A stretch of DNA of 64,000 nucleotides. Origin: Salinibaculum litoreum. Lineage in GTDB: Archaea; Halobacteriota; Halobacteria; Halobacteriales; Haloarculaceae. Under the pieces are notes generated by a model, which searched no databases, had not been told where the DNA came from, and saw only the letters and a program-made list of their open reading frames with translations. The stretch spans positions 2,790,001-2,854,000 of the forward strand of contig CP046866.1 in NCBI GenBank assembly GCA_009789175.1, in the 5' to 3' direction. Position 1 is the stretch's first letter. Each line of letters opens with the position of its first letter. This document shows, one piece after another, positions 9,801 through 16,179 of the stretch. A program made the translations under genes and the position numbers.

Positions 9801-10048
9801 CGGCGATAGCGGATGTGGGCGTCTTTCAGCGCTTTGTTCCAGGTGGTGCCCATGTGGGCGGCCCCGGAGGTGTAGGGCGGACCGTCAACGAAAAAGAAGT
9901 CCTCCCCGTCACTGCGGTGCTCGACGGTCTGCTCGTACGCGTCGACGGCCTCCCAGTAGTCGAAGACGCGGTCCTCGACGGCGTGGGGGTCGTACTGGTC
10001 GTCGACCGCTTCGAACCGCTCCGGGCCCGCTGCGGTGTCCTCGCTCAT
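6827..10048 (-). CDS. ileS: Isoleucine-tRNA ligase
   Basis: The protein charges tRNA-Ile with isoleucine. It has 1073 residues from the ATG at 10048; an upstream in-frame start at 10111 would add 21 residues not typical for the family. The class I signatures are HMGT at residues 65-68 and KMSKS at 614-618. The CP1 editing domain lies roughly between residues 190 and 430, including the WTTTPWTI segment near 230. The catalytic sequence WNVSRQRYWGIPIPIW is at about 463-478. The long C-terminal tRNA-binding part ends in DITIEPVASAEAE, and these last 13 codons are repeated downstream. Length and sequence fit the archaeal/eukaryotic type of enzyme. Confidence 0.97.
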   Translation of the reverse strand: MSEDTAAGPERFEAVDDQYDPHAVEDRVFDYWEAVDAYEQTVEHRSDGEDFFFVDGPPYTSGAAHMGTTWNKALKDAHIRYRRMQGYDVTDRPGYDMHGLPIETKVEERLDFDSKKDIEEYGEEKFIEECKDFADEQLEGLQEDFQSIGVWMDWDDPYKTVSPEYMEAAWWGFKQAHERGLVEQGQRAINQCPRCETAIANNEVERDEVSAPSIYVKFPLSEREGNLVIWTTTPWTIVANTFVAVDEELSYVGIDGEREGETERIYVAEAVAEEVADWAEYDDWDIVEELSGDDLVGWEYEHPMQEEVPEYPDFEGAGQVYTADYVEADRTGLVHSAPGHGEEDFERGQELGLDVFSPVGPDGVFTEQAGEFAGQYVRDADDDVIATLEEKGVLLASEDGHSINEGHCWRCDNEIVRIVTDQWFITVTDIKDDLLANIDDSEWYPQEARDERFRNFVEDSPDWNVSRQRYWGIPIPIWTPEGTDNPSPEEWIVVGDREELAERVDQDVDPSEVDLHKPTVDDLTITEDGTTYTRVADVFDVWLDSSVATWGTLNYPAQEGDFEELWPADLIMEAHDQTRGWFWSQLGMSTAALGETPYEQVMMHGWALAEDGRKMSKSIGNVVTPHEVIEEHGADPMRLFLLSVNPQGDDMRFSWDEIENMQRDLNILWNVFRFPLPYMRLDGFDPGEVTIEDAQLETVDEWVLSRLQAVESEMADHWDQFRQDRALDALLEFVVEDVSRFYIQVVRERMWEEEDSASKQAAYATFYHLLTEVVALFAPYAPLVADDIYTTLTGEDGHDTVHMEDWPEPDAALRDPDLEADIEVVRAVEEAGSNARQQAERKLRWPVPEVVVDVPDERVAEAVQRRRDLIADRLNARAVDVVGTEDGWGELQYSAQADMSVLGPEFGDDAGPVMQALNDARVSEPDLAALEAAVEETTGLDVELTEEMVEFVTETPEGVSGTEFEALDSAGVVYVDTSLTEDIESEGYAREVIRRVQEMRKNLDLDIEEEIQVDLAIDDDRVADLVQEHESLIKEEVRAADLGDLSEGHREVWDVEGVEMDITIEPVASAEAE

Positions 10049-10139
10049 ATCAACCCAATCCCGTGCCGGCGTTAAATGGGAATCGGTATTCGCCACGCCG
10101 GTGACCAACACTTATACCGGGCGCTCGTGGACTCCCTGT

Positions 10140-10319
10140 ATGGCCGAGTTGCTGGACCGACTCCCCCTTCGCGGTATCGTCATTGGCGGCGTAACGCTGC
10201 TCGCGGGCACGCTCACCGCGCAGTTCGCCGCCGACCCACTGCTGGCGGCGCTGGTCGCGGCCGGGGTGCTTGCTGTCTTGCTGTTCGTCGACGACCGGAC
10301 GCGGACCGACGAGGAGTGA
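10140..10319 (+). CDS. Small membrane protein, 59 aa
   Basis: The ATG at 10140 gives a 59-residue protein with two hydrophobic segments (about residues 11-27 and 31-48) and a charged tail DDRTRTDEE. A TATA-like CTTATACC lies about 30 bp upstream. It is divergent from ileS. No family was recognised and no function can be given. Confidence 0.6.
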   Translation: MAELLDRLPLRGIVIGGVTLLAGTLTAQFAADPLLAALVAAGVLAVLLFVDDRTRTDEE

Positions 10320-10377
10320 CTCCGTCCCACGCCAGTTTGGCACAGTCGATTTAGGGACGGGGACCGTATCCGCTTGC

Positions 10378-10914
10378 ATGTCCTCAGCACAGGCGACCGT
10401 CGCCGGCGGCTGTTTCTGGTGTGTCGAAGCCGCGTTCAAACGCGTCAGGGGCGCCGAGTCGGCCGTCTCCGGTTACTGCGGCGGCCACGTCGACGACCCC
10501 GGCTATCGGGAGGTCTGCAGCGGGTCGACCGGGCACGCCGAGGCCGTTCAGGTCACATACGACCCCGAAACAATCAGTTACGAGGATATCCTCGAAGTCT
10601 TTTTCACCATACACGACCCGACGACCGAGGACCGGCAGGGGCCGGACGTGGGCTCACAGTACCGCTCGGCGGTCTTCTATCACGACGACGAGCAACGCGA
10701 GGCCGTCGAAGGCTACATCGACCACCTCGAAGACAGCGGCGAGTACAGCGGCATCGTAACCGAGGTCTCGCCCCTCGAGACCTTCTACCGGGCCGAGGAG
10801 AAACATCAGGATTACTTCGAGAAGAATCCGAACCAGCCCTACTGCAGGGCCCAGATTCCGCCCAAACTGGAGAAGATGGAGCAAAAACACGGCGACAAAC
10901 TCGCCGACACGTAG
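10378..10914 (+). CDS. msrA: Peptide methionine-S-sulfoxide reductase MsrA
   Basis: MsrA reduces the S form of methionine sulfoxide in damaged proteins. The ATG at 10378 gives 178 residues, the usual length. The active-site motif GCFWC is at residues 11-15 with catalytic Cys12. The conserved GSQYRSAVFY segment lies at about residue 98, and EKHQDYFEKNP near the C-terminus. The next gene starts 3 bp after its stop, so the two are probably cotranscribed, consistent with a shared role in repair of oxidative damage. Confidence 0.95.
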   Translation: MSSAQATVAGGCFWCVEAAFKRVRGAESAVSGYCGGHVDDPGYREVCSGSTGHAEAVQVTYDPETISYEDILEVFFTIHDPTTEDRQGPDVGSQYRSAVFYHDDEQREAVEGYIDHLEDSGEYSGIVTEVSPLETFYRAEEKHQDYFEKNPNQPYCRAQIPPKLEKMEQKHGDKLADT

Positions 10915-10917
10915 AAT

Positions 10918-11544
10918 ATGCCGACTGTCCCAGAGACCGACGCTCGCAACCCACTCGCTGACGACTGCCGGCGCTGTCCGGCCCTCGTCGAGGGTCGGGA
11001 GTGTCTCTCGTGGGGCAACGGCCCATTGGACGCGGGCGTCGTCGTGGTCGGCGAGGCACCCGGCTACGGAAACCCCGACGCCGACCGCTGGCAGGGCGGC
11101 AACTGGACCGGGCTGGCCTACACCTCCCGTCATTCCGGCCGGCGCATCCGCGCGTTGCTCGCTGAGGCCGGTGTCGAGGACGCGTACTACACGAACGCGG
11201 TGAAATGCTTTCCAGAAGACCCCGACGAGCCGACGACCAACCGCGAACCGACCGCAAAGGAGCGGGCGAACTGCCGCCCCTATCTTCAGGAAGAACTCGA
11301 CACCGTCGCCCCTGACGCTGTCGTCCCGACGGGGAAACACGCCACAGAGTCCGTCCTCGCACTCGCTGACCGCGACCTCGATGGCTTCCTCGACGCTGTC
11401 CTCGACTCTATCGACTGCCCGGAACTCGACGCCACTGTCGTTCCCCTGCTCCATCCCTCCTACCAGGACGTGTGGGTGCCACGAATTGGGCACACACCCG
11501 ATTCCTACCGCGAAGCCATTGCGGCGACGCTACCGACCCCATGA
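10918..11544 (+). CDS. Uracil-DNA glycosylase family 4-like, Fe-S protein
   Basis: The 208-residue protein has the family 4 N-terminal motif GEAPGYGN (residues 45-52) and a C-terminal HPS motif (179-181), which in this family bind uracil and the flipped base. Cys17, Cys20, Cys97 and Cys119 have the spacing of the four ligands of the 4Fe-4S cluster in family 4 enzymes. It probably removes uracil from DNA. Activity is a family-based inference; related single-strand-binding SPO1-type homologues with other roles exist. It lies directly downstream of msrA. Confidence 0.85.
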   Translation: MPTVPETDARNPLADDCRRCPALVEGRECLSWGNGPLDAGVVVVGEAPGYGNPDADRWQGGNWTGLAYTSRHSGRRIRALLAEAGVEDAYYTNAVKCFPEDPDEPTTNREPTAKERANCRPYLQEELDTVAPDAVVPTGKHATESVLALADRDLDGFLDAVLDSIDCPELDATVVPLLHPSYQDVWVPRIGHTPDSYREAIAATLPTP

Positions 11545-11631
11545 GCCCCAGTCGGGTCTATCGGAACGCCTGGGTGGTGTCGTCGTCCGTCTGCCGGAGA
11601 TATTATAGTCGAGGCGAGCGCGCACACAGCT

Positions 11632-12009
11632 ATGAAAGATATCGTCAGTACTGACGACGCACCGGCGGCGGTAGGCGCGTACAGCCAGGCGACGACGACC
11701 GACGACCTCGTCTTCACTGCGGGGCAGATTCCGCTCACACCCGAGGGCGACTTGCTCGACGAGGCCGATGTCGATGTCCAGACACAGCAGGCCCTGGAAA
11801 ACGTCGAGGCAGTGCTGGATGCGGCGGATGCGAGCATGGACGACGTGCTGAAAGTGACCGTCTATCTGGACGATATCGACGACTTCGACGAGATGAACGA
11901 CACCTACGAGACCTTCTTCGAGGAGGAGCCACCGGCCCGCAGCGCCGTCGGCGTCGAGGCGCTGCCGAAAGGCGTCGCGGTCGAAATCGAGGCTGTCGCC
12001 GCGAAGTGA
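11632..12009 (+). CDS. ridA: RidA-family reactive intermediate deaminase
   Basis: The 125-residue protein matches the RidA/YjgF family over its whole length: the SQATTTDDLVFTAGQIPLTP segment near the N-terminus, the central QTQQALENVEAVLDAA helix, and PPARSAVGVEALPKG with the conserved arginine that binds the imine carboxylate. These proteins hydrolyse reactive enamines and imines released by PLP enzymes. A TATTATAG element about 35 bp upstream is a plausible promoter. The stop codon overlaps the start of the next gene (TGATG). Confidence 0.93.
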   Translation: MKDIVSTDDAPAAVGAYSQATTTDDLVFTAGQIPLTPEGDLLDEADVDVQTQQALENVEAVLDAADASMDDVLKVTVYLDDIDDFDEMNDTYETFFEEEPPARSAVGVEALPKGVAVEIEAVAAK

Positions 12010-12209
12010 TGGATGCACGCGTCAAGGCCAGTCTGCTGTGGGGGCTGGTCGGCGGCATGGCCTTTCTCGCTCTCGTCCAGGGTTATCATCTGGTCGCTGA
12101 CCGCTTTCTCGGTCTCGCGCCGATGGCCGTCGGTGCCATCGTGGTGTTTGCAGCGACGACCGTCTCCGCGCATGCGCTCCGACCACGCGTGCGCGACATG
12201 GGCCGGTAG
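12009..12209 (+). CDS. Small membrane protein, 66 aa
   Basis: The ATG at 12009 overlaps the ridA stop by one base; an adjacent in-frame GTG at 12006 is possible too. The product has two hydrophobic segments (about residues 9-26 and 32-52) and a short charged tail. Translational coupling to ridA suggests a common transcript. No family recognised. Confidence 0.6.
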   Translation: MDARVKASLLWGLVGGMAFLALVQGYHLVADRFLGLAPMAVGAIVVFAATTVSAHALRPRVRDMGR

Positions 12210-12291
12210 CTGTCGGCGGTCCGGTACTGTGTCTCTTGCCGAACCGAGAACGAAAGCCCTTAATCGGTTTCCTGTGCAAGATTCGGTGCGA

Positions 12292-12372
12292 GCCAGGATG
12301 GCCGAACGGTAAGGCGCACGCCTGGAAAGCGTGTTCCCTTTGGGATTCTGGGTTCAAATCCCAGTCCTGGCG
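12292..12372 (+). tRNA. tRNA-Ser(GGA)
   Basis: The acceptor arms GCCAGGA (12292-12298) and TCCTGGC (12365-12371) pair over 7 bp, followed by discriminator G. The anticodon stem CACGC/GCGTG encloses the loop CTGGAAA, giving anticodon GGA, which reads serine codons TCC and TCT. A long variable arm follows, as expected for tRNA-Ser, then the T-loop GTTCAAATC. No intron is seen. No 3' CCA is encoded. The last 22 bases are repeated 134 bp downstream. Confidence 0.96.
12351..12372 (+). repeat. tRNA-Ser 3' end, first copy of 22-bp direct repeat (candidate att core)
   Basis: The T-arm and acceptor end of the tRNA are repeated exactly at 12506-12527. tRNA 3' ends are the usual attachment core of archaeal tyrosine recombinases. 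With only 133 bp between the copies, this would be a scar and not a present element. Confidence 0.9.
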
Positions 12373-12390
12373 TTTTGTCGCGAACAACTC

Positions 12391-12418
12391 GGCGAGCACC
12401 GCCTCGCGTGTGCTCGCC
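12391..12418. repeat. Inverted repeat downstream of tRNA-Ser
   Basis: The arms GGCGAGCAC (12391-12399) and GTGCTCGCC (12410-12418) are perfectly complementary with a 10-base loop. The hairpin starts 18 bp after the tRNA end and could stop its transcription; a TTTT lies just before it, not after. Confidence 0.6.
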
Positions 12419-12444
12419 ACTTCTCGTGAGCGGCAAACGGTTTC

Positions 12445-12519
12445 CTGGGATTTGAACACGCGAGTCGCAGCGCCCGAGCGAAGCGAGGGCGACCGTCTCG
12501 CCATCGGTTCAAATCCCAG
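12445..12519. repeat. Inverted copy of tRNA-Ser T-arm facing the second direct copy
   Basis: CTGGGATTTGAAC at 12445-12457 is the exact reverse complement of GTTCAAATCCCAG at 12507-12519. The tRNA T-arm is therefore present three times within 180 bp, one copy inverted. The 49 bases between the arms contain a further GC-rich hairpin (GCCCGAGCGAAGCGAGGGC). Confidence 0.85.
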
Positions 12520-12527
12520 TCCTGGCG
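12506..12527 (+). repeat. Second copy of the 22-bp tRNA-Ser 3'-end repeat
   Basis: This is identical to 12351-12372. The dispersed repeat begins 2 bp further on, so a mobile or repeated segment abuts the presumed att copy. Confidence 0.9.
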
Positions 12528-12529
12528 TA

Positions 12530-12639
12530 CCACTTTTTGCTGCGTTGGGTGTCGCACGCGAGCCTTCGGCTCGCGGCGCACCACTCCTTGCAAAAACGTG
12601 GGGAAAAAGGCTGCTCGCGGACGGTAGTCCGCTCGCAGA
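12530..12639 (+). repeat. Dispersed terminator-like repeat, copy 2 (full form)
   Basis: The order is CCACTTTTTGC, GTTGGGTGTCGCACGCG, a small hairpin (CGAGCCTTCGGCTCG), CACCACTCCTTGCAAAAACG, TGGGGAAAAAGGCTGCTCGCG, and a second hairpin with arms GCGGAC/GTCCGC. The same arrangement is found inverted after the second thermosome gene, with different hairpin bases but the same layout. Confidence 0.8.
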
Positions 12640-12826
12640 TGCTATCGTAGTGTTTCCCGCGACAACCTCCGTACCGCAACCGCCCCGCACCACAACCTCC
12701 CCAACCGATTCGCTCCCTCCCGGTAGTCGGTCGCTCATCCCTCGCACGGCAGTCGTCGCGGCAGGACCGCCGCGACAGCGCGCGCCATCGTCCCTCCTCC
12801 TGACTTTTATATCCCAAACCGCAACC
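12640..12826. other. Intergenic stretch without a recognised gene
   Basis: Between the dispersed repeat and the candidate RNA promoter no convincing coding frame was found on either strand: frames here lack acidic composition and family matches. The promoter-like TTTATAT at 12806-12812 closes the stretch. Confidence 0.5.
12806..12812 (+). promoter_or_regulatory. TATA box of candidate structured RNA, copy A
   Basis: TTTATAT lies 21 bp (start to start) before the first base of the conserved RNA region, exactly the spacing found in copy B (27674). This is the expected distance from an archaeal TATA box to the transcription start. Confidence 0.65.
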
Positions 12827-12918
12827 AGTCCGGGCCATGCTCTGAGCAGTCGCCGCGAAGCGGGCTGCGATAGTCCAGCACACCGCTTCGCGCTCGGGGC
12901 CCGTGCTGGCTGTTCGCA
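12827..12918 (+). ncRNA. Candidate structured small RNA, copy A
   Basis: An outer stem pairs CGGGCC (12831-12836) with GGCCCG (12898-12903). An inner 10-bp stem pairs CGCGAAGCGG (12854-12863) with CCGCTTCGCG (12883-12892) around a 19-base loop (12864-12882) containing GCGATAGTCC and ending in CACA. A 17-base 5' bulge contains CTGAG. The tail GGCTGTTCGC (12908-12917) is conserved. Copy B at 27695 has the same layout with different, still complementary stem bases, which supports a conserved RNA structure. The function is unknown; it may be a free small RNA or a leader of the MFS gene 49 bp further on. Confidence 0.65.
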
Positions 12919-12966
12919 AATGCCGGAGAGACAGATTAAACGGCTTCAGGCCGAACGTGGGGGTAG

Positions 12967-14253
12967 ATGGGCCTCGACCTGGACTCCCGGATTCTCGCGC
13001 TCGCACTGGCGCGGATGGTCAGCGCGCTGGCAAACTCCTTTCTGGTCGTGGTCCTCCCGTTGTACATCGGGCAGGTCGTCGAGCTCCCCGGGTTCGTCGG
13101 GACCAGCGTCGCCCTCGGCGGGGTCGGCTTCACCCTCCAGCCCGAACTGCTCATCGGCATCGTCCTCTCGCTGTTTGGCTTCCTGAACAGTTTCGGCCAG
13201 CCGTTTACCGGCCGGTGGTCCGACCGCACTGGCAAGCGCAAAGCATTCCTCCTGCTCGGGCTGACGCTCGTGGCTCTCGGCAGCGCCGGCTATATTCTCT
13301 TTCAGAGCTATCTCGCGGTGCTGGTGATGCGCGCACTGCAAGGCGTCGGCGCTGCCTTCACCATCCCGATGACCGTCGCGATGGTCAACGAGTACTCCGC
13401 TCCGGACGAGCGCGGGAGCAACTTCGGCCTGTTCAACACCTTCCGTCTGCTCGGCTTCGGTATCGGCCCGCTTGTCGCCGGCGGCGTCGTCGCCGGCGGT
13501 CCCTACGAAGTCGGGGCCCTGATTATCACGGGATTCAACGCTGCCTTCCTCGTTGCTGTCGCCGGCGCAGCAGTGAGCTTCGTGCTAATTCTCATCCTCG
13601 TCTCGGATCCCGAGGAAGCCAGTGCCGCGGCGGGCGAGGATATCTCGATTCGGGTGCGCAACCCTGACGGACCGGGACTGGACCCGGTCTTCGCGCTGGG
13701 ACTTGCCACAGTCGTGATGGCGCTCGGCATCGCCATTTTCGCCCCGCTCGCCAACGTCATCAACGCCCGTCTCGACCAGAACAACTTCCTCTTTGCCGTC
13801 CAGTTCGGCGCAACGGTGCTGGCGAACGTCCTCTTCCAGCTCCCGCTGGGTCGACTGAGCGACCGGTACAGCCGTCGGCCGTTCCTCCTCGGTGGGTTCG
13901 TTCTCCTGTTGCCGACGACGCTCCTGCAGGGCTTTGTCACCTCGTCGCTGGCGATGGTGGCGTTGCGGTTCCTGCAGGGCGTCGCTGTCGCGGCGGTGTT
14001 CGCGCCGTCGCTGGCGCTGGCGGGTGACCTCGCCGGCGAGGGTGAGTCCGGGTCGACGCTGTCGCTTCTGACGATGGGCTTCGGGCTGGGCGTCGCCTTC
14101 GGGACGCTGTTTTCGGGTATCCTCGTCGGCTTTGGTTTCGCGGTGCCGTTCGTCGCCGCGACGGTTGCTGGTACCGCTGGCTTCTACCTGATATACACGC
14201 AGGTCTCGGAGCCGGAACCGGACCCGGAGGGGGCACCGACGCCGGTTGACTGA
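12967..14253 (+). CDS. MFS transporter
   Basis: The 428-residue protein has about twelve membrane segments. The A-motif-like loop FTGRWSDRTGKRKAF is at about residues 80-94 and its second-half counterpart RLSDRYSRRPFLLG at about 298-311. A conserved-looking MRALQGVGAAFTIP helix follows the first loop. No drug- or sugar-specific signature was recognised. It lies downstream of candidate RNA copy A, which may be its leader or an independent gene. Confidence 0.88.
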   Translation: MGLDLDSRILALALARMVSALANSFLVVVLPLYIGQVVELPGFVGTSVALGGVGFTLQPELLIGIVLSLFGFLNSFGQPFTGRWSDRTGKRKAFLLLGLTLVALGSAGYILFQSYLAVLVMRALQGVGAAFTIPMTVAMVNEYSAPDERGSNFGLFNTFRLLGFGIGPLVAGGVVAGGPYEVGALIITGFNAAFLVAVAGAAVSFVLILILVSDPEEASAAAGEDISIRVRNPDGPGLDPVFALGLATVVMALGIAIFAPLANVINARLDQNNFLFAVQFGATVLANVLFQLPLGRLSDRYSRRPFLLGGFVLLLPTTLLQGFVTSSLAMVALRFLQGVAVAAVFAPSLALAGDLAGEGESGSTLSLLTMGFGLGVAFGTLFSGILVGFGFAVPFVAATVAGTAGFYLIYTQVSEPEPDPEGAPTPVD

Positions 14254-14285
14254 TTTGCCCGTCCCGAAAAACACACAGGCTGCCG

Positions 14286-14549
14286 TTATCGCCCTTCCAT
14301 CAGACGGTCGATGAGGCCGAGTGCGGAACTCTCGACTTTCTGGCTGATGCTGTTGATACGGACGGCGTTGGAGAAGGCCAGAAGCGTGGGCGGCCAGAGT
14401 CCGATGAACAGGCCGTGCTGTTTGTTGCCCCGGACGTAGAACTGGTACCACGACAGGAGAACTGACCCCACTGCTGCGATGATAGCTGGGTCACGCCCTG
14501 TTCGTGTTCCGACTTCCCTGGCGGCGTCTTTCTCTCGTTGTTGTGCCAT
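14286..14549 (-). CDS. Small membrane protein, 87 aa
   Basis: The ATG at 14549 gives an 87-residue protein: a charged N-terminus, a hydrophobic segment at about residues 22-38, a basic turn (VRGNKQHG), a second hydrophobic segment at about 46-60 and an amphipathic C-terminus. The longer frame upstream has no halophilic composition. It is convergent with the MFS gene. No family recognised. Confidence 0.55.
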   Translation of the reverse strand: MAQQREKDAAREVGTRTGRDPAIIAAVGSVLLSWYQFYVRGNKQHGLFIGLWPPTLLAFSNAVRINSISQKVESSALGLIDRLMEGR

Positions 14550-14738
14550 GGACCTGTGTCGATGTCCGTCATCGGTTTTGTTATGCGGCACCAACTCCAA
14601 CGGAACGGCCCGGGTGACACGTAGGAACATCATACTGCCTGCAACTCGACAAACGGAGCGTCGTTCTCGATACAAAGCGTCAGCTGGCGTAGGAAGCAAT
14701 TTATACGACTGTCTCTCGTATCGCTGTCCCGTCGACTG

Positions 14739-14933
14739 ATGTTCCGAACAGTAACTGAAGCCTACCAGGCTCTTGATGACGCTCGCCCGCTCGTGCGTCC
14801 GACCGACAGCCAACTCGAAGTCGACCTACTGCCGCCGTTTGGCGACCCGGAGGTTCACCTCGTCGGTGAGGCAGGCGTCTACGTCACTGCCGGCCTTCTG
14901 GTCAATGCGGCGGTCGAACTCGTCGACCGGTGA
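14739..14933 (+). CDS. Small acidic hypothetical protein, 64 aa
   Basis: The frame encodes 64 residues, soluble and acidic, with the phrase LEVDLLPPFGDPEVHLVGEA in its middle. A TTTATAC element lies about 38 bp upstream of the ATG, a good archaeal promoter position. No domain recognised. Confidence 0.55.
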   Translation: MFRTVTEAYQALDDARPLVRPTDSQLEVDLLPPFGDPEVHLVGEAGVYVTAGLLVNAAVELVDR

Positions 14934-15026
14934 TTGGCAGGCACACGCTGCCACCCGTAGGCGGCGGCGCAGTCGGGACCGGACGAGACCGATGGGTCTA
15001 TTTTTCGGAGTGGCCGTGCATCGGAT

Positions 15027-16004
15027 GTGCACCTGCCACGACCGCTTCAACTGATTGCCGGAAGCGTCTACGTGGCTGCTGGCACCCTGTTCTCGATGCT
15101 GGGGATGTTCCAGCTCGGCGTCGGACCGATACCCTCTCTCGTTGCTGTCGCCGTCGCCGGTATCTTCGGTGTTGTCGCCGTCGACGCCGGCCGCCGGGAG
15201 TTCCGTGACGCCCTGTTCAGCGATACTGTTGCCCATGCTCATCTGACCCCCGGCGATGCCCGTGCTGTCGTTGCCGTCGTCGCAGCCGGTCCCGTCACCT
15301 ACGTCCTCTCTGTGTCCTTCGGGCAGGGTCCTGTCGTCGCGTCCGCGCTCGTCGGCCTCCTCGCGGCGCTCACTATCGGCGAGCAGGCACCGGCCGCCTA
15401 CTGCGGGAGCTTTGTTGGCATGGTCTCCGCCACGGTGTTCCCGACTCCCGCCCCAGTCGCCGCAGCGAGTCTCGCTGCCGGCGCTGTCTACGTCCTCGCA
15501 AAGCGGGTCTTCGGTGGATTTGGCGGTAAACTCGGGACGACTGCGTTCATCGGCTGTGGTGTGGTCGTGCTCCCAACCGGCTATACGTACGCTGCTGGCA
15601 GTCCCTTCGCCCCCTCAGTGGCTGCAAGCGCTGTCGTGGCTGCCACTGTCGGTGCCGTCGCGGCGTTTCTTCTAAGTGTCCGTCTGTCTCATGGCGCTGT
15701 CGTCGGCTCGGCTACCGTCGGACTGGTCGCCGGCCTGCTCGCGCCACCCGCGCTCGGACCGAAACTGGGTGGCGTCGTCGCGGCAGCCGCCTTCGCCGGG
15801 TCGTTCGTCGGCATGGTCTCGGAGACCCGTCTCCCATCTGTCCCGCTTGTCGGCATCGCCGGCGTCCTCAGTGGCTTCGTCTTCGTCGGCATCGCCCCGT
15901 ACTTCGGTGGTTCCGGCGGGAAACTCGGCACGGTGGCGTTCACTGCTTGTCTGCTGACCTGGGCTATCCACACCGTCGCCGCCCCCAACTGGCTCGCCGG
16001 CTGA
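15027..16004 (+). CDS. Polytopic membrane protein with internal duplication, 325 aa
   Basis: The frame starts with GTG at 15027. It has about ten hydrophobic segments and no recognised family. Two halves repeat each other: GSFVGMVS occurs at residues 127-134 and 258-265, and FGG-x-GGKLGT follows 35 residues later each time (about 162-171 and 293-301). The repeat unit is about 130 residues, with a spacer ending in a basic loop in each half. Such head-to-tail duplication is typical of transporters and channels, but no substrate is suggested. Confidence 0.65.
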   Translation: MHLPRPLQLIAGSVYVAAGTLFSMLGMFQLGVGPIPSLVAVAVAGIFGVVAVDAGRREFRDALFSDTVAHAHLTPGDARAVVAVVAAGPVTYVLSVSFGQGPVVASALVGLLAALTIGEQAPAAYCGSFVGMVSATVFPTPAPVAAASLAAGAVYVLAKRVFGGFGGKLGTTAFIGCGVVVLPTGYTYAAGSPFAPSVAASAVVAATVGAVAAFLLSVRLSHGAVVGSATVGLVAGLLAPPALGPKLGGVVAAAAFAGSFVGMVSETRLPSVPLVGIAGVLSGFVFVGIAPYFGGSGGKLGTVAFTACLLTWAIHTVAAPNWLAG

Positions 16005-16138
16005 TGCCCCTTCGGTCCGGTATGTGACTTATGTAGCCCCGTTCCTCAGATACGTTGTCGTCCCGCTAGCAGCCGGTTATACCACTCCCCTCCGGGGGTT
16101 ACGTCGCACAGCGACGATTTTCCGGCTGAGCCGTAACC

Positions 16139-16157
16139 GGTTCTTTTATATAGAACC
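16139..16157 (+). promoter_or_regulatory. Thermosome 1 promoter: TATA box inside a palindrome
   Basis: GGTTCT (16139-16144) and AGAACC (16152-16157) flank TTTATAT, 22 bp before the ATG. The promoter of the second thermosome gene has the same TATA core and flanks (24 of 26 positions identical) but the arms read GTGCTT/AAGCAC. The two differing positions keep the palindrome, which suggests a dimeric regulator bound over the TATA box. The distance implies a very short leader. Confidence 0.7.
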
Positions 16158-16179
16158 ACAGACAAACCATCGTCTGACT

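Noticed and set aside
12827-12918. Candidate RNA as SRP RNA, RNase P RNA or box C/D guide
   Set aside because: The length is too short for SRP or RNase P RNA, their conserved motifs are absent, and proper C and D boxes at the ends are missing. An H/ACA guide cannot be excluded but the ACA position does not fit in both copies.
12236-13186. Open frame running through tRNA-Ser and the repeats
   Set aside because: It contains a tRNA and repeats, has serine/arginine-rich composition and is not halophile-like.
14739-14933. Possible HalOD1 output domain
   Set aside because: The typical conserved residues of that domain were not found; it is left as hypothetical.
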